The notes below the pieces were generated by a model, which worked only from the letters and a program-made list of their open reading frames with translations, had not been told where the DNA came from and did not search any database. 64,000 nucleotides of DNA from Metallyticus violacea. Its lineage: Eukaryota > Arthropoda > Insecta > Mantodea > Metallyticidae. Positions 34,730-44,724 of the stretch are shown here, one piece after another. Position 1 is the first letter of the stretch; the number at the start of each line of letters is the position of its first letter. A program made the translations under genes and the position numbers. The DNA lies in assembly GCA_030762175.1 (NCBI GenBank), contig CM060838.1:24050001-24114000 (forward strand), given 5' to 3'.

Positions 34730-36415
34730 TAATGATTTTTTTAATTATTAATTCAAGCTAACAATTAAATACATTACATTAGCTGTTTGTAGCACTAATG
34801 CTGCTACTTAACCAATCGGAGTGAATGCACCGCGGAGTGATACATTTGTATTTGTTTACATGGAAATAGAAGTAATGAACGCAGCATTATAGAAGGGGAA
34901 GCTCTATTTTACAAATGGGATCATTACAGATTAAAATAAATATTAAATAAAACTTTAAAATAATATATTCTTTGCGTTAAAGAGTGCTGTCCAATACCCC
35001 CTCCCCCTCCTATATTTAAAAGATAAATTTAAAATCATTTTAAATGTTTAAATATTTAGTATTTTTACTTAATTATTAAAAGTGTACTCATAAAACAGTT
35101 TTAATATAAAATTAAACATTTTTAAAAATGACGTGTTATTATTCTTTTTCAATCCCTTAAATTATTTTTCTAACAAAGGCTTAAATGTATCCGACAGCAC
35201 AGGACATGTGTTACTGGTAACTTTGCTTATCCGCTAGTGCGCTACTGTTTGCTTTCAGAAACAGAAGTTTAGTCTGAGAACATTTGTAACCTCCTTGTTT
35301 TAAAAAATAATTTTATTATTAACTAAAGAAATATGCATAAGTATTTATTATGTACTGTTGATCAGGCTAATAAGCAAGTAAATAAAGGAAGCATTAACGT
35401 GGTAAGACAGAACGGGAAAGAAATGTACACGATACTTTTGACGGTGTGACCAGCTGGAGAACGGCATTGTGTCCGACTCATCCAGTACGTCAGTCAGTCA
35501 GTCAGTCAGTGAGGCAGGGCTGCTAATGGAAACTGAAGGATCACTCACCGCCCCTCCCTGCTAACCCCCATCCTGTTTTGTTGCAGCTCGAATCGTCGTA
35601 GTCATTGTGTATCGTCATGGAGACGAGTCTTGCTTGCTTGCCATTCACCTGACTCTTCCATTGTCGATTTTTAATTATCTGATGAGTGTAGTACAGAATT
35701 CTTAGCCGCCTCCCCCTGCCCACAGAGACGTACATATAAATAGAAGACTTAAAACGGGGGAAAGCTGTTGCCCCTCCCACTAAGAAAAGCTAAGAAATGG
35801 GTTGGAAGAAGCATTATTAGGATTATTAGAGAGTAGTTCCCCTTTCAATGCACGTCGGTTACTCCAACCACAGCTACATTATGTGACGTTTAGACTGGGT
35901 TGGGAAAGCTTATTTCTTGTGGTGCCATGAAATGTCAACTACAGCTACATTATATTCAACGTTCGCTTATACGATGCTATTTATATTACTGATAATCCCA
36001 TGTGAGCTTTTTCAAATGTTAATGCTTGCAGTCTGCAACAATTGGCAGAAAGAAAACTGAGATCACATGAAGCAGGTTTGTAGAAACCCACAATTAACAC
36101 AATAGTCGAGGCAAATTGAAAGTAGCACCAAAATTATTATATGCTTGGCAAGTTAAAGCAAAAATGTTCACATGTTGAGGTATTAATTATGAATCCAAAG
36201 GTATTTCTAATTGAAAACACCCTGGCATTGCAATAAATTGCGCAACAAGGGCTGTGCTTATCATAATATCAATCTGAATAACCTCTACCTTTATCGTGTT
36301 TCTACGAAATAAAAACAGAGCAGAAAACAACAGAGGAAAAGTAAGTAAAAATGCTATCGCGCTGTTTAATTACAAGTATATAGTCCGAGATTACTTCAAG
36401 GAGAACAAACTGAGG
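34730..36415. other. no gene; (CAGT)n microsatellite
   Basis: A CAGT tetranucleotide tract lies at about 35487-35512. 35440-35800 is GC-richer but contains no recognised feature. Confidence 0.5.
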
Positions 36416-36417
36416 TA

Positions 36418-37176
36418 TACCGAGAGTGCCAAAAAATGTATACACCCTTTCACAGTAGATATCTATTTAATATATTTCAAACTTGGACCGAAAAACAACT
36501 GTAATGTGTGGCATGATGTTCTGTAAACAGACGTGACTCTCATATATTATAATAGCGTTGCTACGTGACAGGTAAATCAACAAAGAACAAATGAAGTCAG
36601 GATCATCGTAAAGCAACAATGAACAAATGAAGTCAAGATTATCGTATAATGTTCTATAAACATATGCGACTCACATTACGTTTTGCTAGCGTTTCTACAA
36701 CAAAATGCAGTCAAGATTATCGTTTGAATAGCGGAAAACAACGTTGAAGTCGTAATGGAAAACCGAAAATGTTGAAGTTCAAAGACAATGGAGACAGGTG
36801 CACAGAACAGAACCGCCAACGCGATTAATAATTGCACGCATTCCAGGCAAATTTAAGACGCATGATACGTAGGCGATATTCACAAGGGCAGATCTGGGAG
36901 ACCTCGCACAGTAACAAACCCCGCGTCTTCGGCTATGATTTTGGAACGTTTTGAGCACTCACCGCAGAAATCTACAAAACAATATGCACATGAGACTGGG
37001 GTTAGCAGAACGTCGTATTATTAAAACAGCAAAGTTGAAAGTTTTCATCCCAAGACTTTTGCATAAGTAACCGTAAAAGTCTATGATGATTAGTGCTCTT
37101 CATTTTCTGTTTGACTTTTGTTAACACAGTTTTGTTCTTTGCTTGAAGTGTGTATACATTTTTAGCACCCTCTGTA
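36418..37176 (+). mobile_element. DUF4817-type DNA transposon, internally deleted
   Basis: Terminal inverted repeats: the left reads TACCGAGAGTGCC, then AAAAAATGTATACACCCTT; the inverted right reads TACAGAGGGTGCT, then AAAAATGTATACACACTT. TA flanks both ends (36416-36417, 37177-37178). Between the left repeat and the coding relic are subterminal direct repeats: an ATGTTCTGTAAACA-type block at about 36515 and 36648, and an AATGAAGTCAAGATTATCGT-type block at about 36592, 36623 and 36704. The 3' catalytic half of the transposase is deleted. Confidence 0.8.
36760..37085 (+). pseudogene. transposase N-terminal half (DUF4817/HTH), frameshifted
   Basis: Frame 1 from about 36768 reads NVEVQRQWRQVHRTEPPTR then IIARIPGKFKT. 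After a shift near 36860 the frame reads DIHKGRSGRPRT, then ILERFEHSPQKSTKQYAHET and GVSRTS. A further shift gives KTAKLKVFIPRLLH before stops. This is the DNA-binding helix-turn-helix half of a transposase family very common in arthropods and related to the IS630/mariner group. The DDE half does not follow. The frame lesions make it non-coding. Confidence 0.85.
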
Positions 37177-37179
37177 TAA

Positions 37180-39295
37180 TAATAGTTAACGGATACACTA
37201 TGTAAAAACCATATTGTAATTTATTTTTATATCTTTTGCATGGAAATTATGCATATTTTGTTTATCAATTTAATATTTGTACAATTATAATATTACACAG
37301 GATTAAAGTTATAATTAGTTATAATTTTATACCTTTAAAACATATTAAAGTGCGTTTTCTTGACATAATTTACTGAACTTTTTATAAATATTTAGTATTA
37401 AAATTGGTGGAAGGAATTTTTATATTCAATAAATTGATATGGATAACAATGTTTAATTGTTATACTTAAAATATTCATAAAATATTCCTATATCATGAAT
37501 CTACTGCTACATTAAAACACTTACTAAAAATCTGTCCCACAGAATTCTGCAGAAGAATATTTTTTATAAAAATACCAATTTCAATTTTTTACCTAAAATA
37601 TTTATGAAAAGGTGCACCTTAAAGACGAAAAAAAACCATAAGTAGCATAAAACTTGAGTTAAAAGTTCAACAGGAAGCAAGTTAAGAAAAATAGCTCAAG
37701 GGGAAGGAAATGGAAGAAGGAGATGAAGATGAGGACAATGGGTATGGCCAACAGAGTAATCTCAGCAATGATTATTGAAATGAAGTTAAAACTTTATCTC
37801 AAATTTCCCAAAACTTAATGTTTTTTATCTTTGAGGTACATTTTCTCTGAAACTATTTTAGGTAATGCAGGAAATTCGCAATGTTATAGAAAACATCTTT
37901 TGACAACTCTGTGGAACAGATTTTCAATAAATATCCTACTATAGCTGTAGGGTAGATGTATACAAATATTTTATAATAATTTAGGTATAAAATTAAAAGA
38001 AAATATTTAGCAATATTTAAAAAAGCAAAATAACGATTATCAGTTTTATTGATGAAATATTTGGAATATGTATATAACAGTTTTTGTAAAATATGTTAAA
38101 TGGTTTTAATAAAATGTAAAAATGTATAACATTACAAAAGAAAGGGGCCGCAGCATCCTTACACCTGAATCTATTTAATATTTTTTAAACATGGTTAAAA
38201 TTCTATATCAAACATGTAACCCTTAAATTACAACCTCGAAGTGTGTAATACTTTTGTTAGTACTGGATACTTCAAAATCAGTAAGGAAAGCAAAGAAAGG
38301 CAGATATGGAGACATGCAGTGTGTGCTAGGAAAAAAAGGTCCATCAGGAGTAATATATTATAGTAATTAGTGGGTCCAGGGCTGCAAATGAAAAACTGAA
38401 GAACAGAAAAACTTCCGGGGAAGATGCAACGAGCTCTTGAAAGTAGAAGTATTAGTTAAACCACGGCCTTACAGCTCCGAAACTTGGCATGCTTGCACTT
38501 GAATATACTTTCATAGTATATATTTATGTTTTTCTAAATATAACTTTAATACATTGCAGTGTTTTTATTCAGGATTTCTTAATACGAAGTTCCATTCAAA
38601 TAATTAAATATGCAGTAGATATTTATAAAGGATTTTAAATGATAGAATACTTGTCTTGTTATTGCAGTTTATGGAAAATTACAAACACAACCAACCAAAC
38701 CCATAGGATCATGTGCATATTTCAAGAACTGGTGTTATGTTTCCATATGTAACTTACACATATATTTAATTACTCACATAAATATAATTTATATTATTTA
38801 ATGCTATATCATATAACGGCAGCCTTACAACACATAGACATTGATTAAAAAGTTCATAAATTCCCACTAGAATATTGGGTGAAGTAATAAAGATCCAGCA
38901 AATGCTACTCTATGTAGATTGGTTGATTATTGAGATTGTAGCTCGTTTCTTTACATCCGCCGTAAAATTCAATGTTGTTAAAGTCTTCCGAATGTGAACA
39001 CTGTGAAGATTTTACCGATATACAATGGAAGTTTGTTTCAATTTAAAAAAAAAAACATCAGTGATTTTAAATAAATCTCTGACACCTAAAGTTATCATGG
39101 GAAAAAAGAGAACGCATTGTAAGCAATTACAATTGAATATCAACATAATTTTCAAAGATAATTTCGGAGAAGCTACTAAAAAAGAAAATACGCAACATGA
39201 AAAATGAAGTAAAAACAAAAGTGATAAAGCAGGAGCGGATAATAGAAATAAAAATATTTATAAATTCATAAAGTTTCAGACAGGTTTAATTATGA
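37180..39295. other. no gene recognised
   Basis: 2.1 kb, very AT-rich. The plus frame 39025-39207 (60 codons, with LTPKVIMGKKRTHCKQL) is open, but I do not recognise it. Confidence 0.45.
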
Positions 39296-39299
39296 TGGT

Positions 39300-39314
39300 G
39301 ATTATTATTATTAA

Positions 39315-39345
<31 letters not shown>

Positions 39346-39350
39346 GCTAC

Positions 39351-39388
<38 letters not shown>
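39300..39388. repeat. (ACT)n/(AAT)n microsatellite
   Basis: A compound triplet tract: about 12 ACT units then about 12 AAT units. Confidence 0.93.
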
Positions 39389-39389
<1 letters not shown>

Positions 39390-39494
39390 CAGAATTTATT
39401 AACTTCTTTAGGTATTACACAGACAAAATTTAAGTACACCCCATCAGAAGAAAAAAAAATTACAAAAAAATTACATTTATAACAGAATATAATC

Positions 39495-39747
39495 TTTTTA
39501 ATTAAATTTGATTTATTTAAGGAAACTCTTTAACGTCCCAGGTTATCAGCGTCCCATTCAATTCAGGGCGTGAAACGGCCGACAAATTTTGCTCAGAGGC
39601 CTCTTCTTTCAGGCTTGAGGTTCTTTATCGTGCCGTAAATGTACGACACGGGACCCACAGCTTTACTTCCCTTCCGAAGGAAGCCATACTTAGAATTTTT
39701 ACGCCAGAAAAAATCCATCGGTCCTGGCCTGGATCGAACCAGCGATC
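39495..39747 (-). mobile_element. SINE family A, 5'-truncated, with TSD
   Basis: The minus-strand copy keeps the B box (GGATCGAACCAGCG, diverged) but ends inside the tRNA head, before the A box. Flanks ACAGAATATAATC (39482-39494) and ACAGAACATAATC (39748-39760) are a 13-bp target duplication with one change, directly at the truncated end. Confidence 0.9.
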
Positions 39748-39799
39748 ACAGAACATAATCGTGTCATTTTTGTACATATCTTTGTTTTCATTGTTTCAG

Positions 39800-39987
39800 G
39801 TTCTAATGCTGTTGCTAGTGGTACACCAACTTTCAGCACCGAATATCAGGATGCTCTGCCTTCATCATCAGCTCCCCCACCACAAAAAGTCAAGATATGT
39901 TTTTTTTATTTTTCAGAAAATGAAACTAGTGAGTTGAAACTCACTAATCTTCAATTACTATCAGTAAAACAAATATCAGAATATTTT
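39800..39987 (+). pseudogene. candidate exon of a Harbinger accessory (Myb-like) gene
   Basis: An open segment bounded by an acceptor-like TTGTTTCAG (39791-39799) and a donor-like GTAAGT (39988-39993). It reads SNAVASGTPTFSTEYQDAL then SSSAPPPQKVK and ends with a leucine-rich stretch (ELKLTNLQLLSVKQISEYF). Harbinger elements carry a second gene for a Myb/SANT-like protein, often facing the transposase gene, and a transposase relic lies on the opposite strand at 40150-41395. The assignment rests on position and composition only. Confidence 0.3.
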
Positions 39988-40149
39988 GTAAGTTAACAAT
40001 AATAATGATGTATTAACTTTAATTTATCTTTAATTTGTTTCAAGTTGCAATATATTCAGTATCGTTTGTGCTATTTTGAAGCGCATCATGTGTAAACACA
40101 AGTAATTACAAAATTAAACTCTCAGGTTTAATTATCTAACCATCAAGTT

Positions 40150-41395
40150 ATTTCTTCTACTTTGTCCTGAACGTCATAGGTGTCGTTTCTCGTCCTCATC
40201 CTTATTCGCCTCTAGTTGTAGCTCCGTTTTTTCCTCTTCCTCTCCATACTTACCTTCTAAACCCAAGATCGCGGGTTCAATCCCGGCCAGGGTCGATGAA
40301 TTTTTTCAGGAGTAAAAATCCTAAATATGGCTTCCTTCGGAAGGGAAATAAAGCCGTGGGTCTCGTGTCGTACATTTACGGCACGAACAAGAACCTCAAG
40401 CCTGAAAGAAGAGGCCTCTGAGCAAAATTTGTCAACCGTTTCATGCCTTGAATTGAATGGGGCGCTGATGACCTGAGATGTTAGAGAGCGTCAGTAAATA
40501 AACCAAATCAACAAATGCTTTTCCTCGGTTGACCTGGGTCTCTCAGGTGCTTGACAACATTGTGAAGAATAAAACAGCCGACTATTACAGCAGGAACGTT
40601 GTTTAACTTGACTCGCACTTGATTAAGAGCAGGGAATCTATTTTCAGTTGTCCTAAGCATCTTTCGATTATTACTCATTCCTTTATTAGTAAAGCGTTTA
40701 TAAGCCAATTCCTGTGGAGTATTTGTCCCCTATAAGTTGTCAATAACCAAGTAGTACTTCCATACCCTCTATGCAGATTATTAAGTATACAAAAGATCAG
40801 AGATCGTTCGAGGACCGTTATGATTATCATGCATGGACCCCGGCCATTGCACGCCTAAACTAGCGAATTTTTCTTCAGTACTGCAGACTGCAAGTACATT
40901 GATAGAAGCATAAACCTTTCTGTTTATGTATTCATCCCCATGATATACAGTGGCTTTATAATATGTACATGCGTACAGTCTATTACTGCTATGACAAGAG
41001 GAAAATTATGTCGTTCAACCCACTGTAAACAGCATTGTTGACTTCATTGGAAATTTAATCCATATATTTGTTTTTTCTAGTATTTTTTCAAGAACAAAAC
41101 TTACGGTTTTGCAGACTGTCATCCTGTATACTTCAATGTCCTTTCCAGTTCCAGACTTATATCCAGGGTCACTTAAGAAGCGAAGAAAAATTTCCATTTT
41201 TTGCTTTGAAGTCAAACACTCCCCTTGAGTTTTGGTTTCCAACCCCAGGAAATGTTCGGCAATCCACTCCACATTTTGTTCATTAAATCTGTAGGAGGTG
41301 CGGCGTCTTTCTTCCCTAGTATTAATGCGTTCTCGATTGTACTTGTGAGACATTGATTGCATAAATGCAGTCATGATGAACACAACTTTACACTA
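40150..41395 (-). pseudogene. PIF/Harbinger transposase (HARBI1-like), broken
   Basis: Reading right to left, 41383-41015 is open for 122 codons with YRFNEQNVEWIAEHFLG, LTSKQKMEIFLRFLSDPGY and KTVSFVLEKILEKTNIW. This continues, across shifts, as FPLVIAVIDCTHVHIIKP (first catalytic Asp, codon 40978-40980), EYINRKVYASINV, and VQWPGSMHD. The GDDGYG block with the second Asp is damaged (only RGYG and LLTTY remain). The C-terminal open piece 40708-40508 has RFPALNQVRVKLNNVPAVI and FILHNVVKHLRDP. A SINE (40237-40518) interrupts the end; 40150-40228 on its far side is acidic, then basic, as expected of the protein tail. Host HARBI1 orthologues are intact and longer, so this is a transposon relic. 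Confidence 0.85.
40237..40518 (+). mobile_element. SINE family A inserted in the Harbinger gene
   Basis: Plus-strand copy lacking the first part of the tRNA head: it starts near CCATACTTACCTTCTAAACC and keeps the B box GGGTTCAATCCCG. Flanked by the 8-bp repeat TTTTCCTC (40229-40236, 40519-40526), a likely target duplication. It lies within the 3' part of the transposase relic and is younger than it. Confidence 0.85.
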
Positions 41396-41399
41396 CACT

Positions 41400-41650
41400 G
41401 AAATATTTAGCAATGATTTGACCTATACTTAATATTTGCCTAGTAATTGCTATAGAAATTCAGGAAACACTTGTTTTTATCCACGCATTTTAAAGAATTT
41501 GCTGGAAAATTCAGCTTTTGTTAGTGCAAATATCTTATGCTATTTAGAACAAGCTTTGGATAGAACATTACTCACTAAATTTTAAGCAATTGCTTACAAT
41601 TTCCTAGTAAAACCATATGATTGAGCACTGGAGAGTTCATTAAACTTCAG
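41400..41650. other. no gene recognised
   Basis: Probably includes the 5' non-coding part of the Harbinger element. Its terminal repeat was not found. Confidence 0.3.
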
Positions 41651-41654
41651 TATA

Positions 41655-41860
41655 AGGGAACGTCTCCGTGGTTTAAGTGGCAGCGTTTCGATTATTAATC
41701 CGGAGGTCTTGATTTCGAATTCCGGTCATATCAAGCTGTCTGGGTAAGACTTTTGTCCGAGTTTTTCCTCACTATGAGATTGTGAATACCAGATAGCATT
41801 AAGGTGCCAAAGACTCCGAGCTCATTTGCGCCATTAATTCATTTCATTTCATTCATACAC
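41655..41860 (+). mobile_element. SINE family E, full length
   Basis: The head TCTCCGTGGTTTAAGTGGCA is like the A box region of tRNA-Glu/Asp, with B box GATTTCGAATTCC. The body has GTGAATACCAGATAGCATTA and GACTCCGAGCTCATTTGCG, and the tail is an ATTTC pentamer run. Related copies lie at 43095-43245 (internally deleted) and 5695-5820 (truncated). No clear target duplication. Confidence 0.75.
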
Positions 41861-42060
41861 AAGATTTCTTATTGGCGCTACAGCGCGGTGTGAGTCTTGG
41901 CATTTCGGACCTCTGCTTCCTCTGCAGCCGTCCTACGACTTCATTGTAAAGAGGGGGATGATCAGCAGGTCTTCTATCACGCGGCTCCCTAGATCGAAGA
42001 ACGCCATCTCTCTATCAGGCAGCTTCCCAATTGTCCTCACGGTGGATCCCTATCCACACC
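41861..42060 (+). other. GC-richer repeat-like segment
   Basis: Starts with ATTGGCGCTACAGCGCGGTG and resembles, from memory, a segment common in insect repeats, but I cannot name the family. It directly follows the SINE tail. Confidence 0.3.
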
Positions 42061-42129
42061 CCCTAACTCAGAAAAATTCCTAAGCAGTGAGATGGTTTGT
42101 TAGATTGTGTCATTGTTGCCCTCATATTG

Positions 42130-42425
42130 GTGATACCAAATTATGAGGTGGTTTATGAACCTCACGTTGGTTGTCAAATTATGAAGTGGTTTTGGTGTGT
42201 TGTTTACGCTTCGGTTTTAACAACTTCTCAGGGGACTATTCGGCTCTTTGTTGATTCGTACTCAACAGAATTGGGAGAGAAGACTAGTAGTATAAATAAC
42301 CACACAATGAGACATAATATACAATGTAATTTATTATGCCCAAGATCTATCGCGTCCTCTGGTGTTTTGCGTACGACAGGATCTACATCGAATATAAACT
42401 TAGCTGCCGTGATTTCCAGGATATT
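42130..42425 (-). mobile_element. LTR with leader (same family as 33.3 kb)
   Basis: The minus-strand copy shares AAGATCTATCGCGTCCTCT, GGTGTTTTGCGTACGACAG and the region up to CTTAGCTGCCGTGA with the reverse complement of 33360-33570. Its leader side carries two CAAATTATGA-plus-primer-like units (near 42131-42161 and 42172-42181). The two LTRs diverge beyond 42411, so one is truncated or they are different subfamilies. Confidence 0.55.
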
Positions 42426-42765
42426 TATGACGATTACTTTTCGTGTCGTGTACCTTTGTAAAAAATGTTTTACATAAATTTCAAGGTCATTGCATCTTAC
42501 AGCACTTTCTCTCTTGGGAATGACAATACGAGAGAGGTTAGAATCCGTCAAATAGAAACATCTATCTCTCTCTTTCTCTCGCTATTTCCTGTTGGTTACG
42601 TTAAGGATTCATGTCACTGGTTCTTTTCATTTGATGGTTGGGTACAACAGGGGTACATAACATTCCCGTATTTAAAGAAATACAAATTAAAACAAAAATT
42701 AAGTTAAGGAGTTGGTGAATTGAATACAACCAAAGAACATTTATTGCTATTCTCTTAGTTAATAT
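42426..42765. other. no gene recognised
   Basis: Overlapping short open frames on both strands, none with a recognised domain. Confidence 0.35.
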
Positions 42766-42769
42766 CAGT

Positions 42770-43080
42770 TATAAACTAAGCTGGAACAATTATGCGAGCA
42801 TAGCAAAAATGCAGGGCTGTCACTAAACAAACTGATGACGCAGTTAATTTCAAACGGACCTAAAATCCCAATTAAAATAGATGGAACAGTCCTCACATAT
42901 GTGAGTGCATATACATACCTAGGATAACAGATTTGCTTGCAAGTTAAATGGAAAAAGGAGTACAAACAAGGATCTCATTAAACTGGAAAGTATTTTGCTC
43001 CCTTAGACCAAATACTAAAGAGTAACATCAAATAAACGCTGCCATACAAGTTTACCGCTATATCATGATTTGGATATAGA
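42770..43080 (+). pseudogene. LINE reverse-transcriptase fragment (RTE-like)
   Basis: The frame reads QLCEHSKNAGLSLNKLMTQ, then GPKIPIKIDGTVLTYV, then SAYTYLG before a stop. This is the segment after the catalytic motif of LINE reverse transcriptases (GLxLNxxKTQ, then the TYLG motif). In a shifted frame a region like WKVFxSLxQILKSNIK follows. Clade is probable, not proven. The YADD box is not present. It ends where the SINE at 43095 begins. Confidence 0.75.
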
Positions 43081-43094
43081 GATAGCAGGTAAAA

Positions 43095-43245
43095 TAAATG
43101 AGACCCTCCGTGGTCTAGTAGTAGGGAATGCGATTAATTATCCGGGGGTCCTGTGTTCGAATCACAGTCAGGTAAAGCTGTGGCGCCAAGGACTCCGAAC
43201 TCATTTCTACCATTATTAATTCATTTCATTTCATTTCATTCATCC
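43095..43245 (+). mobile_element. SINE family E, internally deleted
   Basis: A strong tRNA-like head: CCTCCGTGGTCTAGTAGTAG and TGTGTTCGAATCACAG, close to tRNA-Glu/Asp. The middle of the body seen at 41750-41800 is absent; it resumes at GCGCCAAGGACTCCGAACTC and ends in (ATTTC)n. Confidence 0.75.
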
Positions 43246-43249
43246 CTGC

Positions 43250-44435
43250 GGACTTACACCTATAGTATTCAGTCCACAATCTACAGACGTTGCGAGAAAA
43301 CAGTGTAGTTAAAGCGACAATAAATAAACATTAAAAAATTAAACATTGCATTAGAACAATTGAAGCTTACTTATACACATGGAGTTAGTAGAGCTCTGAT
43401 ATGGGGCTTGCACATATATGAAGTAAATTTTATTTTTCATTGCATTTTCTTTTCCAGTAGTTTGGTTAATTTTTTTTGTTCTACTTGTAGAGAGAATTAT
43501 AATAAAAATAGCCTAACCATTTTATATTTGTATGGCTCTACGAAAGCGTCAATTCTGTATATGTGTGTTAAAACGATTCATTAATTGTGCATTGTAGTGA
43601 ATTTTCTTAAAATAATTTTATGCATGTTACATTAATGAAAAATAGTTCATTAAGTTTTTCTTATTTATGCATTACTGTAGGTATAATTATTGCTCTTAAT
43701 CCTTAATTACTTATTACACTGCAGTAACTGTATTGGGCAAGTAGTTTATCAACAATTTTTGAACATTTATGATTTTATGTTAGTCGAATTTAAATTTAAT
43801 TTAATTTAAATTTTGTTTACATATGAGAAATATTGTTTGTAAAAACTTCAGATTCTTAAAAACTGTTGAAATGTTTTCTAATGATAAATAATGTCATGTA
43901 AACAAAGTACCGGGTACAATTTTCGTTTTGCTATTGGCAGAGTAAGGCGACAACGCCCGCCATTTTTTTCTGCATTGAGGCTGGGTAGGGAATCGGTCTT
44001 GGATTTAGTTAGCGCTATTTAGTTATTTACTAAAGTCCATCATAATGAACGGTAGTGTACCTTGATTAAAGCTTTTACTGTTGTTGTAGCTTCTCCGGAA
44101 CTTTTTTCCAAACCCATGCTAGATATATTTTTTCCGAGAGAGTTAAAATTGGTTTGCCTCCTGCAATGAAAGACCACAAATCCTAGGGCTAAATGCCTGC
44201 TAGCCCTAATGAGATCATTTCTCTGTGCATCAATATTATGAAGACTAGAGCTCGGAAGTTCAGGCATTTATTTTGGTTAAAATAGGCAGGCAAAACGGCA
44301 CTTAAAATACTCAAAATACACTAATATATTTAAAAGGGACATTTATTAAAGGTGAAAATAGAGAGTAAGATCACTCATTATTAATAAAATATATATTTCA
44401 TATAATAATTTCTTTATCACATAATTAAAGTACTT
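43250..44435. other. no gene recognised
   Basis: AT-rich. The minus frame 44040-44267 (75 codons) lies downstream of the hAT fragment and could be part of it, but shows no recognised motif. Confidence 0.4.
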
Positions 44436-44439
44436 AAGC

Positions 44440-44720
44440 GTACTTTTCTTGGTTACAAGCAACAACAAGATGTTTTTTTCAAGATACCAACTGTCATTGT
44501 TAGCCGCTTGTCAGAAAGAATATTTTTATCTTGGTAAAAAGATCGTTTTACTTTTTACTGAAATGATTGGAGCATATTTAAAACAAGCTATTTCGAAAAC
44601 ACTCATACAGGTTATAACAGAATTTTCATCTTTCAGGACATCATGGAAATGCTGATCAAGACAAAGTAAAGTAGTTTTGAATAGTAGACTATCTTTCTCG
44701 CTTGCAATTGTGTGTTGCAT
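44440..44720 (-). pseudogene. hAT transposase C-terminal dimerisation fragment
   Basis: The minus frame reads DQHFHDVLKDENSVITCM, then VFEIACFKYAPIISVKSKT, then PR, a stop, and KYSF, followed by SWYLEKNILLL. This matches the C-terminal dimerisation region of a hAT subfamily (FxYAP.xSVxxERSFSxYK...N.xxExLxxxL), with the ERS block mutated. The sequence near 45085-45120 (AATGCATAACGCTCC and AAACAGGCAAAAA) looks like hAT end sequence, so an internally deleted element may span about 44440-45120. No 8-bp target duplication found. Confidence 0.5.
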
Positions 44721-44724
44721 TTAC

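Noticed and set aside
44449..44655. Plus-strand open frame of 68 codons.
   Set aside because: Antisense to the hAT dimerisation fragment, which explains the region better.
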